DNA of 64,000 nt from positions 101,140 through 165,139 of the forward strand of contig JAYWHT010000019.1 of assembly GCA_043777595.1 (NCBI GenBank). Reading direction: 5' to 3'. The DNA is from JAYVJH01 sp043777595 (GTDB lineage: Bacteria > Bacteroidota > Bacteroidia > Cytophagales > Spirosomataceae). Under the pieces are notes generated by a model. The model made no database searches. It was not told where the DNA came from and saw only the letters and a program-made list of their open reading frames with translations. A program made the position numbers and the translations under genes. Every line of letters starts with the position of its first letter. The stretch's first letter is position 1. Shown piece by piece: positions 40,379 through 50,700 of the stretch.

Positions 40379-41095
40379 TTATTTCAATTCTCTCAAATAC
40401 ATCGCAACCGTGTTTTGTAAACCAAAATATAACGCATCACAAACCAAGGCATGACCAATAGAGACCTCATCGAGGTTAGGAATATTCTGACTAAAAAACC
40501 GAAGATTGTCCAAACTCAAATCATGGCCGGCATTTAGCCCCAGTCCTACCCCTGTTGCCACTTTGGCAGCCAATATATAAGGCTCGATAGCTGCTTGTCG
40601 GTTTTTAAAATAGTCGGCAGCATACGGCTCTGTGTAAAGTTCTACTCGGTCGGCACCTGTGGCTTTTGCCCCCTCAATCATAGCTGCGATGGGACCGACA
40701 AAAATCGAAACTCTGATATTGTGCTTCTTAAACTCTGACACTAAGTCGATCAGCAAAGACCTATGAGTGAGCGTGTCCCAGCCTGCACTGGAGGTCAATG
40801 CGCCTAAGGCATCGGGTACAAAAGTAACTTGGGCGGGCTTAGTTTTGAGTACGAGTTCTACAAATTTGGCTTCGGTAGGATTGCCCTCAATGTTAAATTC
40901 TGTACTGATGGCAGCCTTTAAATCGACCACATCTTGGTAACGAATATGCCGCTCATCGGGGCGTGGGTGTACCGTAATACCCTCTGCACCAAAGCGTTCG
41001 CAGTCTAAGGCTACTTTTATCAAGTCTGGATTATTGCCACCACGTGCATTACGAAGTGTGGCTATTTTGTTAATATTTACAGAAAGACGAGTCAT
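40379..41095 (-). CDS. pdxJ: Pyridoxine 5'-phosphate synthase PdxJ
   Basis: A 238-residue TIM-barrel enzyme that condenses 3-amino-2-oxopropyl phosphate with deoxyxylulose 5-phosphate in the DXP-dependent vitamin B6 pathway. Motifs: LSVNINKIATLRNARGG, GAEGITVHPRPDERHIRYQDV, NIEGNPT, and the C-terminal GLGLNAGHDLSLDNL and EVSIGHALVCDAL. Normal length. Confidence 0.95.
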   Translation of the reverse strand: MTRLSVNINKIATLRNARGGNNPDLIKVALDCERFGAEGITVHPRPDERHIRYQDVVDLKAAISTEFNIEGNPTEAKFVELVLKTKPAQVTFVPDALGALTSSAGWDTLTHRSLLIDLVSEFKKHNIRVSIFVGPIAAMIEGAKATGADRVELYTEPYAADYFKNRQAAIEPYILAAKVATGVGLGLNAGHDLSLDNLRFFSQNIPNLDEVSIGHALVCDALYFGLQNTVAMYLRELK

Positions 41096-41099
41096 ATTT

Positions 41100-41231
41100 C
41101 AGTTATCAGTTATCAGTTATCAGTGAATATCTGTGAAGATGGGTTGGCCTATACACAAATCATGATAGCAGGATTGGCCGCCGCACTGGCGGCACCCTGA
41201 TAACTGTTAAATGTACACTGAAAACTGTTCA
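41100..41231. repeat. Inverted heptad element between pdxJ and the serine hydrolase
   Basis: Left arm cagttat three times, then cagtgaa, tatctgt (41100-41134); right arm ctgataa, ctgttaa, atgtaca, ctgaaaa, ctgttca (41197-41231). The core of about 60 nt contains a GC-rich small palindrome (ggccgcc...ggcggc). The right end abuts the serine hydrolase stop. Confidence 0.85.
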
Positions 41232-42428
41232 GTTCACCATTTGCATATCAGTTTCAATATCTTCGGTTGAGTTGCGGCCTTCGAGAATCGACAATAATTC
41301 TTTTATTTGGTAAATACCACGGTTGTATTTATTACACAACACAATGATTACAAACTTACTTTTGGGGCTAAACCACATGAGCGTATTGTAGCCTTTCCAC
41401 CAACCAGTATGATAGACGTATTTGGCCACGTGCGTAGTTTCGTCGGCGTGCATTCTGAACCCATAGCCATAGTTTTTGACGCCATGTTTCTCAAAACTAC
41501 GTGGCGTAAAGGCTTCTTTGGTTGTTTCTGGTTTCAAGATACAATTATTGACCAAGCCACTGTACCACTTCACGAGATCGTCGGCAGTTGAGTAAACGCC
41601 TTTATCACCGACCACATCGTCAAAATTGTCTTTGGGCAAACACCCCCCAAACTGATGGCCTACGGTTCGGTTGATGTTGATAGAGTCGTTGGTGGTTGTT
41701 ACCAAATACGTGTTTTTCATACCCAGTGGCTCAAATATCGTTTTTTTAAGGTATGTTTCAAAACTCATACCCGACACTCGTTCAATGATAGAGGCCAATA
41801 GCGAAAAATTGGTATTGCTATAACTAAAATAGCGGTTGGGGGTGTTATAAAGTTTGGGCTTAACAACACAATACCAGCGCACAATGTCGGCATTGGTCGG
41901 AAATTTTTTGACTTTTCGGACACTGTCCGTCAGCACGTAGGCGTAGTTGGGTAAGCCACTTCGATGGCTCAACAATGACTTTATTTGTATTCCAGAATAA
42001 GGAAACTCTGGTATAAATTTCTTGATACTATCTTCGAGGCTGATTTTACCTTCTTCAACAAGTTTGAGTGTTGCCACTGCCGTAAAAGTTTTAGAGAGCG
42101 ATGCCAACTGAAATTTTGACTCAGGAAGTAACGTATCTTTTTTTCTAATGTCTGCAAAACCAAAGGCTTTGCGATACAACACCACACCTTGCTGGGCAAT
42201 GAGTACAGTGCCATTGAAGCCGCTTAATTTATATTTTTTCTGAAAGATAGAATCTATGCGAGCAATTTTATAATTGGCGTTAATCTTTTGCTTTGTTTGG
42301 TCTATTTCGGCAGTGGTCAATTCTCGACCGCATTTATCTTTCACTATTTGGTCTATTTCTTGATTTTTGGCAGTATTGTTACAAGAAAAGGCAACAACTA
42401 TTAAAAGTAATAGGGTGTGTTTCAACAT
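41229..42428 (-). CDS. Serine hydrolase lipoprotein, class C beta-lactamase family
   Basis: The ATG at 42428 gives a lipoprotein signal (MLKHTLLLLIVVAFSC) and 399 residues; a start at 42467 would lengthen the leader with no benefit. The beta-lactamase/penicillin-binding fold shows the SxxK motif in ASLSKTF, the YxN-type motif in YSNTNF and a terminal HTGWWKGY (KTG-like HTG). Such proteins are DD-peptidases, esterases or D-amino-acid hydrolases; the substrate is unknown. Envelope location inferred. Confidence 0.87.
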   Translation of the reverse strand: MLKHTLLLLIVVAFSCNNTAKNQEIDQIVKDKCGRELTTAEIDQTKQKINANYKIARIDSIFQKKYKLSGFNGTVLIAQQGVVLYRKAFGFADIRKKDTLLPESKFQLASLSKTFTAVATLKLVEEGKISLEDSIKKFIPEFPYSGIQIKSLLSHRSGLPNYAYVLTDSVRKVKKFPTNADIVRWYCVVKPKLYNTPNRYFSYSNTNFSLLASIIERVSGMSFETYLKKTIFEPLGMKNTYLVTTTNDSININRTVGHQFGGCLPKDNFDDVVGDKGVYSTADDLVKWYSGLVNNCILKPETTKEAFTPRSFEKHGVKNYGYGFRMHADETTHVAKYVYHTGWWKGYNTLMWFSPKSKFVIIVLCNKYNRGIYQIKELLSILEGRNSTEDIETDMQMVN

Positions 42429-42450
42429 TTTTAGTATTACATTATAAAAA

Positions 42451-42484
42451 AGAAGCACCAGACGCAACTGTGTCTGGTGCTTCT
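42451..42484. terminator. Terminator after the DUF1573 gene
   Basis: A 15-bp stem (agaagcaccagacgc / gtgtctggtgcttct, one G-U pair) with loop aact, between the DUF1573 stop and the serine hydrolase start. Confidence 0.85.
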
Positions 42485-42518
42485 TGATTTATTTTAAAAT
42501 CGCTTTACTCTACAAATA

Positions 42519-42938
42519 TTATTTGCCACCCACTTTGGTTGGGGCGGGGGTTGCCGCAGGAGCGGGCTTGGCTACTACTTCACCTTTGAGCATAAGCACA
42601 ACTTGACCATTTTCAGCATTGCTCGGTACTGTGATTGTTTTGTTAAACGGCCCGCCGTTGAGTGCGTTGTAAGTCGCCGTTATTTTGCCAGATTTACCTG
42701 GCATGATTGGCTCACGTGTCCAGTCTGGTGTGGTACAGCCACATGAAGCTTGCACATTACCCAAAACCAACGGGTCTGTACCTGCATTGGTAAACTCAAA
42801 TACATAAGTAGCTGGTTTTGCCTGCTCAATTTTACCAAAGTCATGCTCTGATTTTTTGAACTTGATAACACCTTTTTGTGCAAACGCCATTGTACCCATC
42901 ATCAGCACAAGTGCAAAAATAGAAAGAGACTTTTTCAT
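42519..42938 (-). CDS. DUF1573 periplasmic/envelope protein
   Basis: A 139-residue protein with signal peptide (ending TMAFAQ). The single DUF1573 Ig-like domain has SEHDFGKIEQAKPATYVFEFTN, the ASCGCTTPDW motif and a GPFNKTITVPSNA segment. The family is common and abundant in Bacteroidota; function not established. The C-terminus is Ala/Pro-rich. Confidence 0.9.
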   Translation of the reverse strand: MKKSLSIFALVLMMGTMAFAQKGVIKFKKSEHDFGKIEQAKPATYVFEFTNAGTDPLVLGNVQASCGCTTPDWTREPIMPGKSGKITATYNALNGGPFNKTITVPSNAENGQVVLMLKGEVVAKPAPAATPAPTKVGGK

Positions 42939-43176
42939 TTTTTAATAAATTGATTGGATTAAAATTAAATTACGAAACATAATAAATAGATAACTACAAA
43001 ATTATTGCCAAACAGTATTTTTTGACCAATTTTATTTTGCAAAGTAACAAAAAAACTGCTTGGGTTTGTGATGTGTATTTGTTAATGCTTGTTAATAGGT
43101 AATGATTTTTTATAATTGTCTGACACATAGATATTTATAAACCAATTCAAGAAACTCACTTTTAGCTACTATTTTC

Positions 43177-43824
43177 TTAATGTGATTTGAGTTTGTCTTT
43201 AAACACTTTTCTAAATTTGTCTAACTTAGGTCTGATAATCATGGCACAGTAAGGCTGGAAGGTATTGTCGTTGTAGTAGTTTTGGTGATAGTCTTCGGCG
43301 GCATAAAACTTTTCAAACTTGGCCACTTCTGTTACAATCGGGCTACTAAATGCTTTTTCGGCTGTGAGGTCGGCTATGGCTTTTTCTACCTGTGCTTTTT
43401 GGTCTTGGTTATGATAGAAAACTACTGAGCGGTATTGTGGGCCTGTGTCATTGCCTTGGCGGTCTTTGGTGGTAGGGTCGTGGCTGGCAAAAAACGCGCC
43501 GAGTAGTGTATGGAAATCTATTTGCGTAGAGTCATACTTGATTTGTAAACATTCTGCATGGCCTGTTTGGCCTGTGCAAACGGCTTTGTAGGTAGGGTTA
43601 TCGACAAAACCGCCCGAATAACCCGACACGACCGACTCTACACCTTTTATGTCTTGAAAAACGGCCTCTGTACACCAGAAGCAACCAGTACCGAAAGTAG
43701 CAGTAGCCAAATTTGTTTGATTTTTTGATTCCATTTTGGGTTGTTTTTTTGTCGATTGCCCACAAGATACAAGCGTACTGAGCAGCAGCATGGCAGTTGC
43801 CAACGATTTGATTGTAGTATTCAT
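43177..43824 (-). CDS. msrA: Peptide methionine sulfoxide reductase MsrA (exported)
   Basis: A 215-residue enzyme that reduces methionine-S-sulfoxide in proteins. The catalytic Cys is in FGTGCFWCTEAVF, with downstream GYSGG, GHAECLQI and EDYHQNYY. An N-terminal lipoprotein signal (LLLSTLVSC) indicates an envelope-anchored form rather than the cytosolic one. Normal catalytic length. Confidence 0.95.
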   Translation of the reverse strand: MNTTIKSLATAMLLLSTLVSCGQSTKKQPKMESKNQTNLATATFGTGCFWCTEAVFQDIKGVESVVSGYSGGFVDNPTYKAVCTGQTGHAECLQIKYDSTQIDFHTLLGAFFASHDPTTKDRQGNDTGPQYRSVVFYHNQDQKAQVEKAIADLTAEKAFSSPIVTEVAKFEKFYAAEDYHQNYYNDNTFQPYCAMIIRPKLDKFRKVFKDKLKSH

Positions 43825-43867
43825 AGTCAGATAAACGAAAAAAGATTGTACTAAGTTTTTGTGAGGC

Positions 43868-44716
43868 TCAATTTTTTATCAATTCTGTAAAATCTGTAAC
43901 TTTTAAGGTCGTGATATATGTCGATGTTTGACCACTGCCGAGTTTAAAAACCGCTGCATCACCCCAAGCGAGTGAGTTGAGAGGTGCTGGTGTGGGTGGG
44001 TTAGAAAAACCTGCATGAATAACCAGTACCGTATTTTTGTTGTCAATAGGCTGGCTGTTGGCTACTTTCATTGTATTGGCATAACGATTGGCTTCGCTAT
44101 ATACCCAAAAAGTAAGGTCGGCATTGGTCATAATCGTTTTACTAAGCCCCATCAAGTCGGCTGTTGTAAAGCACCTACAAAACTCACTCGATATTATTCT
44201 TTCGATGGGTATTTGTCCTAATTTGAATACAGACCCAATTTTTTGGGCATCTTTTTTTCCTTGCTCATTGAGTTGTCGGGCTATGTTTGAGTCGCACATT
44301 TTCCACCAGTTTGGTACTGTCGAGGCCAACAAATCTGCCCCCACATCGGCAGCAGTATGACGAAAAACCAACGAATAACCACCACTTTGCAAAGCCTTAA
44401 AAACTTCGGCCTTGGGCGATACCACAGCATTAAGTATTAGGCTGTCTTGTGCATCTCGTAGGTTTTTGACAATAATCTGGCAATTACCCACGGTGTTGGG
44501 GGCAGTAAAAACAAGCGTGTCTTTTGAGTCTTGTACCGCCAAACCTGCCGTAGTACGAATAGTGGCAGGCTGATTAAGTGCTATTTTGAACTTGCCAGAC
44601 GGCATCACGAAGCCAGTCGTAAGACCTTCAACGCTGAGTTTAACAACTGGCACCTCTTCTTTACACCCTGCAAGGCACAGTACCAACACGGCTATAAATT
44701 TAATTTGTTTGAGCAT
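43868..44716 (-). CDS. Histidine-phosphatase-like lipoprotein with N-terminal Ig-like domain
   Basis: A 282-residue protein with a lipobox (LCLAGC at about 13-18). Residues of about 25-105 form a small beta domain. The rest has the branch-2/SixA-like histidine phosphatase pattern: FRHTAAD (catalytic RH, but T where G is usual in RHG), LNEQGKKDAQKIG, SSEFCRCFTTADL and a second histidine in VIHAGFSNPP. Substrate unknown; envelope location inferred. It lies 7 nt after the M1 peptidase gene end on the same strand. Confidence 0.75.
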   Translation of the reverse strand: MLKQIKFIAVLVLCLAGCKEEVPVVKLSVEGLTTGFVMPSGKFKIALNQPATIRTTAGLAVQDSKDTLVFTAPNTVGNCQIIVKNLRDAQDSLILNAVVSPKAEVFKALQSGGYSLVFRHTAADVGADLLASTVPNWWKMCDSNIARQLNEQGKKDAQKIGSVFKLGQIPIERIISSEFCRCFTTADLMGLSKTIMTNADLTFWVYSEANRYANTMKVANSQPIDNKNTVLVIHAGFSNPPTPAPLNSLAWGDAAVFKLGSGQTSTYITTLKVTDFTELIKN

Positions 44717-44723
44717 ACTATTT

Positions 44724-47111
44724 TTAGTTTTTGGCTCCGCCTTGCTGCCCTGCTGGTTGGGGGTTGGCTTGTTGGGCTTCTCTCATTGGATTTGGTCTGG
44801 CACCGCCTGTTTGTTGCTTAAATAACTGAAACTTGGTAGGCTCGGCTGGCTGGCGTGGAAAAGCGTTGTCTTCTTCGTCAATATCGGCTATTTCTCTAAA
44901 CGGGTCGAGTGTCCATTGTGTTACTTTTTTCTTGGTCGTTATCACCTTACTGATGTCTTTGTCGTTCAGTCGCCAGATTTCGGCTGGGAAGCGAGCTACC
45001 GAGTCTGTACCGTCTTCAAACTGCATTTTGACGATTACGGGCATGGGTAAACCACCTTTATTTTTGACCTTGACAGTATAAAAATTCATTCCCGATTCTA
45101 CCATCGCACGCTCGTCTGCGTTAAGATTGGCCAAATAGTCGTTATATTTTTTCTTGTCTGCCTCAGTTACTTTGAGTGGGTCGTAGCTGTTATAAAAATC
45201 TTTCATGTCAGCATTTTTTTCAACAACGCTTTCTTTGATATAATCTTTATCCCGTTTTCGAGCCATTGTTTCACGTTTGGCATCGCTTGTTTTTCGTTGT
45301 GCTGCTTTGTTTATTTCAGGATTTTGGCCGTCAATGGCAAACCAACTAACTTCTGTAAGTTGCTGATTGACAGGCTCTACACCATAAAACCAGCCTTTCC
45401 AAAACCAGTCTAAGTCCACGCCACTGGCATCTTCCATGGTTCTAAAAAAATCGGCAGGCGTAGGGTTTTTAAAAGCCCAGCGGCGGGCATATTCCTTAAA
45501 AGCATAGTCGAACAGTTCACGGCCCATAATAGTTTCTCTGAGAATGTTCAGACCAGCAGCGGGTTTGGCGTAGGCATTGGGGCCAAAGGCCATGATATTG
45601 TCAGAGCTGCTCATGATTGGCACTTGCTGCGTGGGGTCGGTTTTCATGTAGTCCACTATATATTGCGGCTCACCTCTGCGACCTGGAAAGTTTCTGTCCC
45701 ATTCTTTTTCTGTTAAATATTGCACAAAAGTATTTAGTCCTTCATCCATCCACGACCATTGCCGCTCGTCAGAGTTTACAATCATCGGAAAAAAGTTATG
45801 GCCTACTTCGTGAATTATTACGCCAATCATACCCGCCTTAACGCCTTCCGAATAAGTACCGTCGGCTTCGGGCCGGCCACCATTGAACGAAATCATGGGG
45901 TATTCCATACCTCCGCCAGCCGTAGCGTGGCATGAGTAGGCGACAGGATAAGGATAATCGACCGAAAATTTTGAATAAGTCTTGATAGTATGTGCCACGA
46001 CCATTGTAGAATATTGCCCCCAAAGTGGGTTACCTTCTTTTGAATAAAGCGACATACACATTACTTTACGGCCAGCTTGGTCGATGTGCATAGCGTCCCA
46101 AATAAACCTACGGCTACTGGCAAAGGCAAAATCACGGACGTTTTCGGCTTTGTAAATCCATGTTTTTTTGGCCATTGTTGCGCTTGGTTTGTTTGCCAAT
46201 AGTTTTTCGGCTTCATCTTGGCTTACTATTACTACGGGGCGAGTAGCCGACTTTGCTTTGTCCAATCGTTTGATTTGCTCGGCAGTTAGTACTTGGCTTG
46301 CATTCTGGAGTTCGCCCGTTGCGCCTACTATGTGGTCGTTGGGTACGGTGATGGCTACTTTGTAGTTGCCAAAGGTGAGTGTAAATTCGCCTTGACCCAA
46401 AAATTGTTTGTTCTGCCAGCCTGTTACGTCATCATAAACGCACATTCTTGGAAACCAGTGAGCAATAAAATAATTTGAATTACCGTCTTTGGCAAAAAAT
46501 TCATAACCCGCTCGGCCATAATATTCGTTGATATAATAATTCCAATCAATCGAAAAAGAATACGACTGGTTGGTTCGCAAAGCGGCTGGTAATTCTATTC
46601 GCATCATTGTACCGTTGATGGTATATTTGAGAGGCTGGCCTGTTTTTGGGTCTTTGACGGTGGTTATTTTATGTCCAAATTCTTTATTGCCATTGATGTT
46701 ACCAAAGACAGAACTACTCGAATTAAACCCCTGAACGGCGGCAGTCGTCATTTGTTTCTGAACGGTATTGGTTTTTGAAAGCGCATTGATTGAGGTTTTG
46801 TCAAACAGATTTTGGTCGAGTTGTAGCCACACATATTTGAGGTCGTCGGGCGAATAATTAAAATAGGTGATAGTTTCAGAGCCAACGATTCGCTGATTAA
46901 CATCGTCAAGTTCGGCTTTGATATCGTAGTCGGCACGTTGTTGCCAGAAGTCTTTGCCCGGTGCGCCCGAAGCCGAGCGTGTGGTGTTGGGTGTGGGTAA
47001 TTGTGAGCCAAGTTGCTCAAAACGGTTGTTGGCGTTGTAGGTAGTTTGGGCTTGACTGACGAAAAACGAAAAACAGTAGATAAATAGGGTAACAAATAGC
47101 GTTTTTTTCAT
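44724..47111 (-). CDS. M1-family zinc metallopeptidase, secreted
   Basis: A 795-residue aminopeptidase N-like enzyme with signal peptide (SFFVSQAQ). The N-terminal beta domain is followed by a gluzincin catalytic domain with GGMEYPMIS (exopeptidase GxMEN-like motif) and HEVGHNFFP, then a Glu ligand in WMDEGLNTF. The C-terminal part is helical, then low-complexity Pro/Gln/Gly-rich. The role is probably periplasmic or extracellular peptide degradation. Confidence 0.92.
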   Translation of the reverse strand: MKKTLFVTLFIYCFSFFVSQAQTTYNANNRFEQLGSQLPTPNTTRSASGAPGKDFWQQRADYDIKAELDDVNQRIVGSETITYFNYSPDDLKYVWLQLDQNLFDKTSINALSKTNTVQKQMTTAAVQGFNSSSSVFGNINGNKEFGHKITTVKDPKTGQPLKYTINGTMMRIELPAALRTNQSYSFSIDWNYYINEYYGRAGYEFFAKDGNSNYFIAHWFPRMCVYDDVTGWQNKQFLGQGEFTLTFGNYKVAITVPNDHIVGATGELQNASQVLTAEQIKRLDKAKSATRPVVIVSQDEAEKLLANKPSATMAKKTWIYKAENVRDFAFASSRRFIWDAMHIDQAGRKVMCMSLYSKEGNPLWGQYSTMVVAHTIKTYSKFSVDYPYPVAYSCHATAGGGMEYPMISFNGGRPEADGTYSEGVKAGMIGVIIHEVGHNFFPMIVNSDERQWSWMDEGLNTFVQYLTEKEWDRNFPGRRGEPQYIVDYMKTDPTQQVPIMSSSDNIMAFGPNAYAKPAAGLNILRETIMGRELFDYAFKEYARRWAFKNPTPADFFRTMEDASGVDLDWFWKGWFYGVEPVNQQLTEVSWFAIDGQNPEINKAAQRKTSDAKRETMARKRDKDYIKESVVEKNADMKDFYNSYDPLKVTEADKKKYNDYLANLNADERAMVESGMNFYTVKVKNKGGLPMPVIVKMQFEDGTDSVARFPAEIWRLNDKDISKVITTKKKVTQWTLDPFREIADIDEEDNAFPRQPAEPTKFQLFKQQTGGARPNPMREAQQANPQPAGQQGGAKN

Positions 47112-47163
47112 ATATTTAATTAGGCTTGGTTGTTTTTTGATTCAAAGATAAAGAAAAGTAGTT

Positions 47164-47571
47164 TCATATCAAATCAGCGGCATCGTTTAGGTAAAAACAA
47201 TGCTCAAACTGTGTCATTCCTGTTTTTGGATAATAGTTAATGGCGGCAGGGGCAGCCAATAATATGAGTTTGGCTTGTGGTGTGGCGAGTTTGGTATGAC
47301 GAATCAACTCTTTGCCGATACCTTGTTTTTGGCAAGTTTCATCAACCGCCAAGTCGGACAAATAAGTACAAAAAGCAAAGTCTGTAAGCGAGCGAGCAAC
47401 ACCAACCAATTTGCCCCCGTCTCGGGCTGTTACTATCAAGTTGGCGTGTGTCAGCATAAGTGTTATTCTGTCATCGTCGTCAATGGGTCGTCTTTCTCCC
47501 AATGTTGATTTGACGAGGACAGCCTTAAATTCGCCTACACTTAAGTTTTTTTCTACTTGATATTGTATCAT
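47164..47571 (-). CDS. GNAT-family N-acetyltransferase
   Basis: A 135-residue GNAT domain with VGVARSLTDF, the acetyl-CoA loop VDETCQKQGIGKELIRHTK and a terminal AAINYYPKTGM. Single domain, no signal peptide. Substrate unknown. Confidence 0.88.
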   Translation of the reverse strand: MIQYQVEKNLSVGEFKAVLVKSTLGERRPIDDDDRITLMLTHANLIVTARDGGKLVGVARSLTDFAFCTYLSDLAVDETCQKQGIGKELIRHTKLATPQAKLILLAAPAAINYYPKTGMTQFEHCFYLNDAADLI

Positions 47572-47767
47572 TTAGGTTTGTTATTTTTTTCGTAATATTC
47601 AATAATCTATACTTTGTGTTCGCATCTGGTTTCTGTTAATTATATTTAGACATAAAAACAACGTTAAATTTTTTCCAAATAAATAGATAAGATTAGTTTA
47701 GAGCATAAAATAGTAACTTTAATAGACAAATATCTTATTATCAAACACATCACACATTTGCTTATTG

Positions 47768-50700
47768 TTAATGCAATCCACCTAAGTACTCAACCAAATC
47801 TCTGATTTCTCGTTTTGAAAGAATACCACCCATGGCTGGCATTGATGAAGGCATATTTTCACGTTTTTCGATACGAGCTACTGGAATAATCAACGGTTCG
47901 GCATCAGAGGTAGTAATTGTGAGTGTAGTTTCTGTTTCTTTGGTCAATACTCCATATACTTCTTGCCCACCTTTGAGTTTGAGCGATACGTTGCCGTAGC
48001 CTGGTGCAATACGTGCCGACGGCTCTACCAATGCCTGCAAAATTTGCTCTCGACTCAGCGTACTTGCTATGTGTGTGAGTGCTGGCCCAACTGCCGCCCC
48101 CCCCGTACCAATGGCATGGCAACGGGCGCACTGTGCGGCAGAATTATAATTGAAAACAATACGACCGTCGGCACGAGTGCCACCGCTAAGGGCTTCGGCA
48201 AACTCTTCGGTAACGCTCCCCTTGGCTTTGAGTGCTGCCAATTTAGTTTTTAGGTCAATTATTCCTGAGCCATCAACGGCTTCTTTGAGTTCCAAACCTA
48301 TGTCGGCTGACAGTTTTTTATTGGCCCACTGCCCTATCAAATCGTCTAAAATTACTCGGGTTTTGTCGGCTTGCATTTTACCCAAAACCACAAGCATTTT
48401 TTGTTGCTCACGTGTGCTTCCCTTAGCAAAAACCGAACTCACAATAACAGGCAAACTGGCTTTGGTTACGTTGGCATCGCTCAACAGACCCAATGCGGCA
48501 GTACGCACTACCTCGTCTTTTTGACCTATACCATCTTTGATAACGTTCTCAATATCAGTATATTTGAGTTGATTTAGGGCAATTAGGGCAGCAGTTTTTA
48601 CTTTGGGATTGGTATTTTCGTGATAAATTTTAGATAGCTGTTCGTTGTTTGTCGTAATGTTTAGTTCGGCCAATAGTCGCGATACAGCAATGAGAGTTTC
48701 AGGATTAGTTTCTTTCAAGAAATCAGAAATAAATGGCTGGACTTTGGCACGAACTACTGCGGCATCACGGCTAAACTTACCCCTAAAACGACCATCGACA
48801 CGGTCTAAAACTGACGGGTTGGCCCAAGTACCTATCGTGGCCAAGGCTTCGGCTTTCATGATGTCCGAAATATCAGTTCGTTTGGCGAAGTCAATCACTA
48901 ATCCAAGTTCTTTGTCGCCACCCACACGCAAGGCCGCATTGATAGCCCGCCTAAGCAATGGCTCAGACATTGATTTTGTGTTTTGTAAAATACCAGCCAG
49001 CGCAGGGAGAGCGGCAGCAATAGACAAGTCGTCGTTGATGCCACGAGCAGCTTCTACTACAATGTACTCATCGCTGTCTTGCAAAAACAGTTTTATATTT
49101 TCGTTTTTCAATCGCCTCAACACCAACACTGCCGCCGTTCGTAGGGCTTTGCTGGGGTTATTGGCAAGTGCTATGATTGGTTCTATTTTACCGATTCTGG
49201 CCAAAGCCAAAACGCCAGCGTGCCGTATGTAGCCATCAACGTCATCGTTGGTTTTGAGCATATTTATCAGCGGCTCTATTGCGGCCACGTGTGCCAACTG
49301 CCCCAGAGCTTCGGCTGCATAAAATTTTATACGGAAATTGTCGTGGTTCAATAACGGCACTAAGCTATTACCTACCGTTTTGATGTCGGCATCGCCCAGC
49401 ATTTTGATAGCTTGAACAACGATTTCGGGGTCGGAGTCGCTCAATAGATTGACCAACGGCGTGGCATTGTTTTTGTCTTGACGTGCCAACTGCCCTACTG
49501 CCCAAACTGCATGAATCCGTGCTAATTGATTGCTGCGCTGGGCAATGGTTTTTTGTAAAATCGGCAAACTAACTTTACCTCGACTGGCGAGTTCAAACTG
49601 TGCTTTTTGACGGATTCGCATATCGCCATAAAACAACAAATCATACAACTGTTGGGCATTTTGTTGTTCAAAATTGAGTGTCAGCAGTTGCTGTGTTTGG
49701 AGGCGTTCTTTGGCCAAATCATTCTTTTCGTTTGTTACATCGAGCTTCCATACTCGGCCATAATTTTTTGTATCCCAGCCGTTTATCCAATCGGCCACGT
49801 ATAGCGCACCGTCGGGGCCAAAGCGAATGCCTGTCGGCAATACACCGCTCAAAATATCTTTTTCACCGTCCAGCTCAAACGATGCACCTTTGGGTTTGAG
49901 ACCAAACGACCAAATATGTGAGCGAGTGGGCGTTCCAACAAATTCGACCAAAAAGTATTTATTGCGCCACTCTGCCCCCAAAGCAGTGCCGGGGTTATAG
50001 ACCATACCCGTTGGCCCATTGTGATAGTTCATAATGGGCGGAATGATATAAGCGGCTTGCTCGTTCCAGCGGGGCTTAAAGAGTTTTTCGTCCATCCAAA
50101 CATTGTATTTATTGTTACGAGGGTCGGTATATTTGCCATACTGCCAGTTAGACCGCCAGCCAGCATCTGAGCCTTCGACGATATGAACCAACCGCTCGCT
50201 CTCGCCAGGGTAGTCGCCGTCATTATCGGACGAAATCAGATTGCCATATTCATCAAACACAAACTCGTGTGTGTTGCGTAAGCCTGTTGCAAAAATCTCA
50301 AAGTCGCTACCATCAGGGTTTGACCGAGCAATAAGCCCTGAATTTGGATTGGCCATCTGGCGGCCGTCTTTTGTTGTAATATTTGCACCAATATCGCCAA
50401 TGTTCCAATATATTCGGCCATCTGGCCCCTCAATCACTCCCGACATATTGTGGCCCCCAAAGCCAATATGAACACCATAGCCTGTGCTGATAGAAGTCTT
50501 TTTTTGATATACACCATATTTGTTTTTGTTTTCCAAACGCCACAAATCAGGTGCAACGGCCACAAACGCATCTTTTTCTCTGATTAAAACCCCACCTGCC
50601 ACGTCCGATATTTCAGTATTAAAATCGCTCATGACGATTGTCGCCAAGTCGGCCAAGCCATCTTTATTGCTGTCTTCGAGCCGCCATATTTCTTCTTTTT